Of a stretch of DNA of 28,447 bases, positions 21,842 to 27,780 are shown one piece after another. A program made the translations under genes and the position numbers. The stretch spans positions 1 to 28,447 of the forward strand of contig CAJUFC010000160.1 of the NCBI GenBank assembly GCA_910585565.1, read 5' to 3'. Under the pieces are notes generated by a model that saw only the letters and a program-made list of their open reading frames with translations, did not search any database and had not been told where the DNA came from. Every line of letters begins with the position of its first letter. Position 1 is the first letter of the stretch. This DNA comes from an uncultured Eggerthellaceae bacterium. Lineage in GTDB: Bacteria > Actinomycetota > Coriobacteriia > Coriobacteriales > Eggerthellaceae.

Positions 21842-22592
21842 GATTCGCGACATTCTGCAACAGCTGCGTGCGGGGGAGCTGTCTCTTGACGAGGCCGAGC
21901 GCGCGCTCAAGACGAAGCCGTTCGATGACCTGGGATTTGCCAAGGTTGACCTGCACCGCAAGACGCGCCAGGGCGTCTCGGAGGTCATCTACGGCGAAGG
22001 CAAGACGGCCGAGCAGATCGTGCGCATCGTGGAGGCCATGCAACAGGCAGGGCAGCCCGATGTGCTGATCACGCGGCTTTCGCGCGAGAAGGCGCAGCTG
22101 GTGAGCGCGGTGTGCGACCTAGAGTACAGCGAGATGGCGCGCATCGGCATCATCGGCAAGCGGCCCGAGCCTGACGGGTGCGGGCGCATCCTCATCGCGA
22201 CGGCGGGCACCAGCGACATGCCCGTGGCCGAGGAGGCGGCCCTCACGGCCGAGATGCTGGGCAACCAGGTCGTGCGCGCCTACGACATGGGCGTGGCGGG
22301 GCTGCACCGCACGCTGGCCCATATGGATGACGTCATGGACGCGAACGTCATCATCACCGTCGCCGGCATGGAAGGCGCCCTTGCCAGCCTCATCGGCGGC
22401 CTGGCGGACTGCCCGGTCATCGCCGTGCCCACCAGCGTGGGCTATGGCGCGTCGTTCGGCGGCGTGGCGGCGCTATTGGCCATGCTCAACTCGTGCGCGA
22501 GCGGGGTGGCCGTCGTCAACATCGACAACGGGTTCGGCGCTGCCTTCATGGCGAGCCGCATCAACCATATGGGGGTAAAGAACGCGTCGTGA
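21831..22592 (+). CDS. larB: LarB, nickel-pincer cofactor biosynthesis carboxylase, 253 aa
   Basis: LarB carboxylates nicotinic acid adenine dinucleotide at C5 and cleaves the phosphoanhydride, giving pyridinium-3,5-biscarboxylic acid mononucleotide, the LarE substrate. The C-terminal PurE-like domain starts near residue 118 with ILIATAGTSDMPVAEEAALT, followed by YDMGVAGLHR and the conserved VAGMEGALASLIGGLADCPV-type loop. VPTSVGYGASFGG ends the active site. The N-terminal helical domain (about 1-110) is typical. ATG 21831 follows AAGGAG inside the end of larE, so the two are translationally coupled. Confidence 0.94.
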   Translation: MSHEIRDILQQLRAGELSLDEAERALKTKPFDDLGFAKVDLHRKTRQGVSEVIYGEGKTAEQIVRIVEAMQQAGQPDVLITRLSREKAQLVSAVCDLEYSEMARIGIIGKRPEPDGCGRILIATAGTSDMPVAEEAALTAEMLGNQVVRAYDMGVAGLHRTLAHMDDVMDANVIITVAGMEGALASLIGGLADCPVIAVPTSVGYGASFGGVAALLAMLNSCASGVAVVNIDNGFGAAFMASRINHMGVKNAS

Positions 22593-22645
22593 CCGATGCA
22601 GGCGCGGGGCGGATGCGTGCCCGTGCAGGCACCGTCCCGACCGAG

Positions 22646-22685
22646 CCAATTCGGACCAATTCGGACCAATTCGAACCAATCGAAC
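22646..22685 (+). repeat. 10-bp tandem repeat with phased CCAAT motifs before larC
   Basis: CCAATTCGGA at 22646-22655 is repeated at 22656-22665 and, with one change, at 22666-22675. CCAATCGAAC at 22676-22685 is a degenerate fourth unit. CCAAT falls exactly every 10 bp, one helical turn. The repeat ends just before the larC ribosome site (GGAGA). Copy number may vary between strains. Confidence 0.8.
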
Positions 22686-22694
22686 GGAGAACGC

Positions 22695-23297
22695 ATGAAA
22701 ACGCTGTATCTCGACTGCACGCACGGGGCGCGCAAGGACGCGCTTGTCTCGTATCTGTTCGCGATGCTGCCGCGCGAGGAGCAGCTGTCCTTTGCCAGCC
22801 GATTCTCGCGCCTCGGTCTGGGCGGCATCAGCCTGGATGAGGTGATGCAGCCCGAGCCGCACCATGAGCACCACCACGACCACCATGCCCTCGACGAGGT
22901 GCGCGCAACGATAGCCGGCCTCGCTGTCGCCGACGCGGTCAAGGCGTCTGCGCTGGGCGTGTACGACCTGTTGGCCGAGGCCGAGGCGAAGGCGCATGGC
23001 GTGAGCATTGCGGATGTCCACTTCCACGAGGTGGGAAACGCGCACGCGATAGCGAGCATCGTGGCGTATTGCCTGCTCATGGACGAGTTGGCGCCCGAGG
23101 AAGTGGTCGCCACGCCGATCACGACGGGCTTCGGGTTCGTCGACTGCGCCCACGGGAGGCTGCCTATTCCGGCGCCAGCGACGGCCAACGTGTTGGCGGG
23201 CCTGCCCACCCGGCAGGGCGAGCAGGAGGGCGAGCTGACGACGCCGACCGGCGCTGCGATGGTGCGCGCCTTCGCTGACCGGTTCGAGGAGCGCTAG
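22695..23297 (+). CDS. larC: LarC N-terminal domain protein (LarC1-only), 200 aa
   Basis: LarC is the CTP-dependent nickel insertase of the pincer cofactor. This protein covers only the first half. MKTLYLDCTHGARKDALVS replaces the usual GISGDM start. A His-rich stretch HHEHHHDHH (about 56-64) could bind nickel. VHFHEVGNAHAIASIVAYCL (108-127), CAHGRLPIPAPATANVLAGL (151-170) and ELTTPTGAAMV (180-190) are clear LarC1 motifs. The reading frame then stops, and no LarC2 half (about 200 residues, CTP-binding) is seen in any frame before the OPT gene. In Lactobacillus LarC1 and LarC2 are joined by frameshifting; here the second half is absent or elsewhere. ATG 22695 follows GGAGA. Confidence 0.85.
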   Translation: MKTLYLDCTHGARKDALVSYLFAMLPREEQLSFASRFSRLGLGGISLDEVMQPEPHHEHHHDHHALDEVRATIAGLAVADAVKASALGVYDLLAEAEAKAHGVSIADVHFHEVGNAHAIASIVAYCLLMDELAPEEVVATPITTGFGFVDCAHGRLPIPAPATANVLAGLPTRQGEQEGELTTPTGAAMVRAFADRFEER

Positions 23298-23464
23298 CGA
23301 AGGGGTGGCGGCTTGGCGGGGGGCGGTCCCGCGCGGCGGCTTGGCGAATCCGCTCACCGCATCTCGCGCGCCGCTCTCGGCGCCCGGTCCTGCCGGGTAT
23401 TTCCATTGGTCGGCTCTGTCGCCCCAGTCGTGGGCGAGGCAAAAGCGCCATCGCAACGCATGAC

Positions 23465-23480
23465 TATAATTCGCGGGATG
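23465..23480 (+). promoter_or_regulatory. Leaderless-type promoter of the OPT transporter gene
   Basis: A perfect TATAAT at 23465-23470 is followed after exactly seven bases by ATG 23478, matching the larE arrangement. No good -35 is visible. No Shine-Dalgarno precedes the ATG at the right distance. The 180-bp gap after larC fits an independent promoter. Confidence 0.55.
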
Positions 23481-25268
23481 AATGCAATCAAAGGACAGCT
23501 GACCCTGCGCGGGGTCGTGATCGGGTGCGTGGGATGCGCCGTCATCACGGCGTCTTCGGTGTACGTTGCGCTCAAGATGGGGGCGCTGCCGTGGCCGATC
23601 GTGTTTGCGGCCATCTTGTCGCTGTTTCTGCTCAAGCTCATCAGCCGGGGCACATCCACGCTCAATGAGGCCAACGTTACGCACACCATCATGTCGTCGG
23701 GCGCGATGGTGGCAGGTGGCCTGGCGTTCACCGTTCCCGGTGCCTGGATGCTGGGGCTTGCTGAGGATATCTCGCTCGTGCAGATGCTGGCGTTGGCTCT
23801 GTCGGGCTCGGCTTTGGGGCTGCTCGGGTCGATCCTGCTGCGCCGGCACTTCATCGAAGACGTGCAGCTGGAATATCCCATCGGGCAGGCAGCGGCCCAG
23901 ACGCTGAAGGCGGGAGACGCTGGCGGCGGCACGGGCGCTAAGCTGTTTGGCGCCATGGGGCTGGCAGGCGTGTACACGCTGTTGCGTGACGGGCTGGGCC
24001 TGCTGCCACGGATGCTGGTGCAGCTGCCGATACCCGGCGTGACGTTTGGCATCTACAACTCGCCGATGATGCTTGCGGTGGGGTTCCTCGTGGGCACGGG
24101 GGCCGTGGCCGTGTGGTTCGCTGGGGCGGTGCTTGCGAACTTCGGCATCATCGTAGGTGGGCCGGCCTTGGGGCTGTGCACGACCGAGGCGGCGCAGGCA
24201 ATCGTGTCGTGCCTCGGCATGGGATGCATGATGGGCGCCGGCATTGCCGTTGTCGGAAGCGACATCGTCCCCCAGAGCATCCGTGTGCTGCATGCTGCGC
24301 GGCGACGTGCGGCTGATGCCGCCGACGAGCCCCTGGTCGATGGCGGCGAAGATGGGGCGGATGCCGCGGAAGCAGCCGATGCCGCGGGCGCGGGTGACAC
24401 AGCCGATGTCGCAGCTGCCCCTGTCGCCGTTGCCCCCGCTGCCCCCGCATCCAGGGCGCGCACGGCCGCCGTGGGCGCGATTGTCGCAGCTGCGGTCGCG
24501 CTGGTCGCATGCCTGCTGCTGGGCTTCTCGCCGCTCGTGTCGGTCGCGGTCGTGCTGGCGACGTTCGTGGCCTGCGCCATGAGCGCCCAGAGCGTCGGCC
24601 AGACCGGCATCGACCCCATGGAGATTTTCGGCCTCATCGTGCTGCTGCTCGTCGCTGTTGTCGCCCCTCAGGTGGGCGAGGTGCGGCTCTTCTTCGTGGC
24701 GGCCCTCGTCGCGGTGGCGTGTGGCTTGGCAGGAGACGTCATGAACGACTTCAAGGCTGGCCACGTCTTGGGCACCAGCCCGCGCGCCCAGTGGGTCGGC
24801 CAAGCGGTTGGCGCCGCGGTGGGCTCGGTCGTCGCCGTGCTGACGATGTGGGTGCTTTTGGGTGCCTATGGCCCCGAGGCATTTGGTGTCGGGCGCGAGT
24901 TCGTCTCGGCACAGGCGAGCGTTGTGGCGACGATGGTGGGGGGCGTCCCCAACCTTGCTGCCTTCGTCGTCGGCCTGGTGACGGGATGCGTGCTCTATCT
25001 GTTCCGGTTCCCCTCGATGATGCTGGGCTTGGGCATCTATCTTCCGTTCTACATGTCGTTCACGGCGTTCCTGGGCGCGATGGCCAAGGTTGCCTATGAC
25101 GCGGTGATGAGGCGCCGCCGCGCGGCGCTGGCGCCTGACGAGCGTGCCGCTGCGCAGGCCCGCGCGTCCGAAACGGGGCTCGTGGTGGCCAGCGGCCTTC
25201 TGGGCGGCGAGTCCATCGTGGGCATCGTGCTTGCAATTGCGGTTTCGGCTGCTACGCTAGCGATGTAG
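23478..25268 (+). CDS. OPT family transporter, 596 aa
   Basis: Multi-spanning membrane protein of the oligopeptide transporter (OPT/YSL) superfamily; relatives move peptides or metal chelates. The N-terminal region has about seven helices with GCAVITASSVYVALKMGALP, then TLNEANVTHTIMSSGAMVAG, then LEYPIGQAAAQTLKAGD, which are OPT landmarks. A hydrophilic Ala/Asp-rich loop (about residues 271-330) divides the protein. The second half includes SAQSVGQTGIDPMEIFG and LAGDVMNDFKAGHVLGTSP, again typical. ATG 23478 was chosen for the TATAAT placement; ATG 23460 is in frame. Lying after larC, it might import nickel chelates or a cofactor precursor, but this is only neighbourhood inference. Confidence 0.88.
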   Translation: MNAIKGQLTLRGVVIGCVGCAVITASSVYVALKMGALPWPIVFAAILSLFLLKLISRGTSTLNEANVTHTIMSSGAMVAGGLAFTVPGAWMLGLAEDISLVQMLALALSGSALGLLGSILLRRHFIEDVQLEYPIGQAAAQTLKAGDAGGGTGAKLFGAMGLAGVYTLLRDGLGLLPRMLVQLPIPGVTFGIYNSPMMLAVGFLVGTGAVAVWFAGAVLANFGIIVGGPALGLCTTEAAQAIVSCLGMGCMMGAGIAVVGSDIVPQSIRVLHAARRRAADAADEPLVDGGEDGADAAEAADAAGAGDTADVAAAPVAVAPAAPASRARTAAVGAIVAAAVALVACLLLGFSPLVSVAVVLATFVACAMSAQSVGQTGIDPMEIFGLIVLLLVAVVAPQVGEVRLFFVAALVAVACGLAGDVMNDFKAGHVLGTSPRAQWVGQAVGAAVGSVVAVLTMWVLLGAYGPEAFGVGREFVSAQASVVATMVGGVPNLAAFVVGLVTGCVLYLFRFPSMMLGLGIYLPFYMSFTAFLGAMAKVAYDAVMRRRRAALAPDERAAAQARASETGLVVASGLLGGESIVGIVLAIAVSAATLAM

Positions 25269-25312
25269 CGCGCGGCTCGTCGCGCACGGCACCCGAGGCA
25301 GAGGACAAGCTC

Positions 25313-26668
25313 ATGGAAGATCGCCGCCGCACCTACATATTGTTCGCGATCGTGACGCTGGCGTGCGCCATCGGCAACCTGGCACAGACCGCAGTCAACG
25401 CCATGCTGGGCGGCATCAATGCGGAGTTCGGCACCGACGACAGCGTGGGGCAGTGGCTGACGACCAGCTACATGCTCGCCGTCGGCATCACCGTGCCGCT
25501 GGTGACGCACTTGTCGCGGCGGCTGACGATACGCACGCTCGCCCTCACCTCGCTTGCGTTCTCGTTCGTGGGTGCCATCGCAGCGGCGCTGGCACCCACG
25601 TTCGTCGTGTTGCTGCTCGCGCGCATCCTGCAGGCCATCGGCTGTGGCATCACGCTTCCCGTCATCCAGACGATCGCCATGACGCGCTTCCCGCCCGGGC
25701 AGAATGCCACGGCCATGGGCATTGCTGGCATCGCGATGGGCTTTGCGCCCAACATCGGCCCCCTGATCGGCGGCGCGTTGGTCGACTCGCTGGGGTGGCG
25801 CAGCTTCTTTTGGCTGTTCTGCGCGTTCGTGATCGTGCTGATGGCATGTGCGGCGCTGCTCATTCGGCGTCATCCCCACGAGATGCACGACGCGCACCTC
25901 GACTTCCCGTCGTTCATGCTGTCGACGGTCGGCTTTGGCGGGTTGCTGCTGGCGTTCTCGAACGCATCCAGCATGAGCTTCGCCGAGGCATGGGTGTGGG
26001 CGCCGCTGGGCGTGGGTGCGGTGTGCCTCGCGGCGTTCTTCGTGCGCCAGGCGCGCATTGCCTACCCGCTGATATCGCTGGAGATATTCCGCTCGCGCAC
26101 CTACATTGCCAGCTTCGCGGCACAAAACCTCTTGTTCGCGTCGTTCATGGGCATCACGCTCGTGCTGCCGCTGTTCGTCATCAACGTCGGGGGCCTGAGT
26201 CCGTTGGATGCGGGCCTCGTGTTCTTGCCGACGACGGTGCTGGCGGTGGTGTTCAACCCGCTGGCGGGCATCCTGTCCGACCGCATCGGCGCGCGCCCGG
26301 TCATCATCGCATCAGCGGTGTGCCTCTTTGGCGGCGCGGCTGCTATGGCCTTCATCAGCGAATCGACGCCGCTGTGGCTCGTCATGACGCTGCAGGCTCT
26401 GCGCGGCATCGGCGTCAGCTCGCTCATCGGGCCGCTGAACTCATGGGGGCTGTCGCGCCTCGACTTCCGCTGGATGGTGGACGGCAGCGCGTTCTTCACG
26501 ATGGCGCGCCAGGCATGCGCGTCTCTAGGCACCGCGCTCATGATGATGCTCATCGGCATCATCGGCAACGGTGCGCTGGGCTACCAGCTGGCATTTGGCC
26601 TGTCTGCCATGTTCTCGCTTGGCGTCCTGGTCGTCGCTGTGGTGGCGGTGGGCCGCACCCGCAGCTAG
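25313..26668 (+). CDS. MFS transporter, DHA2 (EmrB/QacA-like) family, 451 aa
   Basis: Proton-driven major facilitator exporter with about 13-14 membrane helices. The first helix TYILFAIVTLACAIGNLAQT is followed by QWLTTSYMLAVGITVPLVTH, a DHA2 hallmark (WxxTSYxL). Antiporter motif C appears as GIAMGFAPNIGPLIGGALVD (about 139-158), where GPxxGG marks drug/H+ antiporters. The loop SDRIGARPVIIA near the second half matches motif A. ATG 25313 follows AGAGGACA and lies 44 bp after the OPT gene, so the two may be co-transcribed. It ends 8 bp before the converging XRE gene with no terminator between. The substrate is unknown. Confidence 0.92.
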   Translation: MEDRRRTYILFAIVTLACAIGNLAQTAVNAMLGGINAEFGTDDSVGQWLTTSYMLAVGITVPLVTHLSRRLTIRTLALTSLAFSFVGAIAAALAPTFVVLLLARILQAIGCGITLPVIQTIAMTRFPPGQNATAMGIAGIAMGFAPNIGPLIGGALVDSLGWRSFFWLFCAFVIVLMACAALLIRRHPHEMHDAHLDFPSFMLSTVGFGGLLLAFSNASSMSFAEAWVWAPLGVGAVCLAAFFVRQARIAYPLISLEIFRSRTYIASFAAQNLLFASFMGITLVLPLFVINVGGLSPLDAGLVFLPTTVLAVVFNPLAGILSDRIGARPVIIASAVCLFGGAAAMAFISESTPLWLVMTLQALRGIGVSSLIGPLNSWGLSRLDFRWMVDGSAFFTMARQACASLGTALMMMLIGIIGNGALGYQLAFGLSAMFSLGVLVVAVVAVGRTRS

Positions 26669-26676
26669 GGGCGCAT

Positions 26677-26925
26677 CTACAGCGTCGGCTCGAACGTCAG
26701 CTCGAAGTCGAACAGCTCGCCCATGCTGACCTCATACACGATAGCCATCTTGTACAGCGTGCTCAGCTTCGGCGCGCGCTTGCCCTGTTCGATGTAGCCA
26801 ATCGAGACTCTGTCCATGCCCAGCAGCTCGCCTACCGCCTCCTGCGAGAGACCGCGCGATTTGCGGATGGCTTGCAGGTGCCAACCCAGCTCTTTTTGGA
26901 ACATATGGAAACTCTGTGTTTTCAT
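26677..26925 (-). CDS. Small XRE-family HTH regulator, 82 aa
   Basis: Single Cro/CI-type helix-turn-helix domain. LQAIRKSRGLSQEAVGELLG (about 18-37) and RVSIGYIEQGKRAPKLSTLY (39-58) form helices 1-4 of the fold, and the last 20 residues are acidic (MGELFDFELTFEPTL). It has no ligand or toxin domain. ATG 26925 has no Shine-Dalgarno. TATTTT on the minus strand (26937-26932) sits six bases upstream, so the message may be leaderless. A long inverted repeat at 26971-27011 lies 46 bp upstream and is a candidate operator. It could regulate itself, the converging transporter genes or an upstream-transcribed element; the target is unproven. Confidence 0.87.
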   Translation of the reverse strand: MKTQSFHMFQKELGWHLQAIRKSRGLSQEAVGELLGMDRVSIGYIEQGKRAPKLSTLYKMAIVYEVSMGELFDFELTFEPTL

Positions 26926-26970
26926 TTTTCAAAAATAGGCCGTTTAGCTGGCTTTAGGTACAAACAGAGA

Positions 26971-27011
26971 GTTTGCATTTTCAGTTCAGGTACTGTATAT
27001 AAAATGCAAAC
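26971..27011. promoter_or_regulatory. 11-bp inverted repeat, candidate operator upstream of the XRE gene
   Basis: GTTTGCATTTT (26971-26981) and AAAATGCAAAC (27001-27011) are perfect reverse complements 19 bp apart. A plus-strand promoter, TTTGCA (26972-26977), 18 bp, TATATA (26996-27001), overlaps both arms and points away from the XRE gene. The region is AT-rich in a GC-rich genome. XRE proteins bind such dyads. Confidence 0.6.
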
Positions 27012-27252
27012 ATAAAGTAAGCAGTTCTCCCGCGAGCCGTCGATGACTGTTGACAAGCTGTTGGGGGAGAGATGAAACAGGGAGGTTGAGCTGGGATGGT
27101 TGGCATCGTTGTGGGGCATCCGCGCGCAAGGCGTCGGTTGGCTTTCCCTGTCGGCGCTCGTGCGCCTGAAGTCATCAAGCGAATGTAACGATTTGGCACG
27201 AACGCGCGATTTCGGCTCAGCCTACCAATCTTTGGCCGCAATCGCGTGAGTG

Positions 27253-27284
27253 AAAAAAAGGCGCCCGCCACAAGGGCGAGCGCC
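27253..27284 (-). terminator. Strong minus-strand Rho-independent terminator
   Basis: On the minus strand GGCGCTCGCC (27284-27275) pairs with GGCGGGCGCC (27269-27260) with one G-U pair and loop CTTGT. Seven T residues follow (27259-27253). It is an almost ideal intrinsic terminator, 330 bp from the nearest downstream gene, so it must end a transcript made in this gap. Confidence 0.88.
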
Positions 27285-27430
27285 GGGCGGTGTCGATGGG
27301 CCTCATCCAGCCTGCAAGCAAAGAAAGGCCGCGACACACAGCTTCGGTCCACCCGTGCGGGGGACGTCTGCGGAAACCATTCTACCTTCCCCAGGCTCCG
27401 TTTCGCCGCATGGTCGACCGGAAACCAGGG
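27253..27430 (-). ncRNA. Candidate structured RNA on the minus strand with its own terminator
   Basis: No reading frame is supportable here. Read on the minus strand from about 27430, the sequence forms CCTTCCC/GGGAAGG, GTCC-CCG/CGG-GGAC and GTGTCG-GGCC/GGCC-CGACAC stems. It then ends in the terminator at 27253-27284. A G-U pair in the terminator stem becomes a C-A mismatch on the plus strand, favouring minus-strand transcription. The length is about 180 nt. I do not recognise the family; RNase P, tmRNA, SRP and T-box motifs were looked for and not found. The promoter is not clear. Confidence 0.45.
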
Positions 27431-27485
27431 AAGGAAAAGAAAAAATGATCAATGGGAACAGTGCGCCCATCTCGGCGCATGGCAT

Positions 27486-27651
27486 CAAGGCGCACAGACG
27501 CCTTGGATTCTCGGGTAGGGCGTCATCGCGGCTCTGCTCAGCGAGGTCTTCTCGTCATTCCGAGGAGCGGGCGAAGCCCCGACGAGGAATCTTCCACGCT
27601 GCGAGTGGGAACGCTTTCGGATTCTCGGGCCAGGCGCAAGCGCAGCTCCGG
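27486..27651. repeat. REP-like repeat cluster with flanking direct repeats
   Basis: A hairpin CAAGGCG/CGCCTTG (27486-27505) is followed by imperfect direct repeats (27505-27537 and 27619-27651) that both begin GGATTCTCGGG and continue with a shared GGCG and CTC pattern. Between them is ATTCC (27557-27561), GGGCGAAGCCC (27569-27579) and GGAAT (27586-27590), resembling CATTCCGAGGAGCG-type dispersed repeats seen in many genomes. No coding frame is credible. Confidence 0.6.
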
Positions 27652-27688
27652 CGGCACGGGCGCCGTGCTCAAACAGTCCTCGCTTTGC

Positions 27689-27711
27689 GGAATCGTCCAC
27701 TGGACGATTCC
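27689..27711. repeat. Perfect 23-bp palindrome
   Basis: GGAATCGTCCA (27689-27699) and TGGACGATTCC (27701-27711) are exact reverse complements around one central C. It lies about 70 bp before the leucine-rich-repeat gene and may be another dispersed palindrome or a regulator site. Confidence 0.65.
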
Positions 27712-27780
27712 GGTCGCTGCGGAACTGCGCGCGGCACCCATGCCGCCTTCGCCGAACAGGCCACAGGGCAGGAGCGTGCA

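Noticed and set aside
22860..22890. CAC-rich stretch that looks like a simple DNA repeat
   Set aside because: It encodes the His-rich segment of LarC and is explained by coding.
22473..24803. 776-codon antisense frame opposite larC and the OPT gene
   Set aside because: Low-complexity His/Arg/Gln-rich translation across several real genes and an intergenic tandem repeat.
27330..27360. GGGTGGACCG on the minus strand, resembling the T-box core
   Set aside because: The conserved GGTGGNACCGCG is not matched in register, no specifier stem was found, and the downstream gene is an XRE regulator, not an aminoacyl-tRNA or amino-acid gene.
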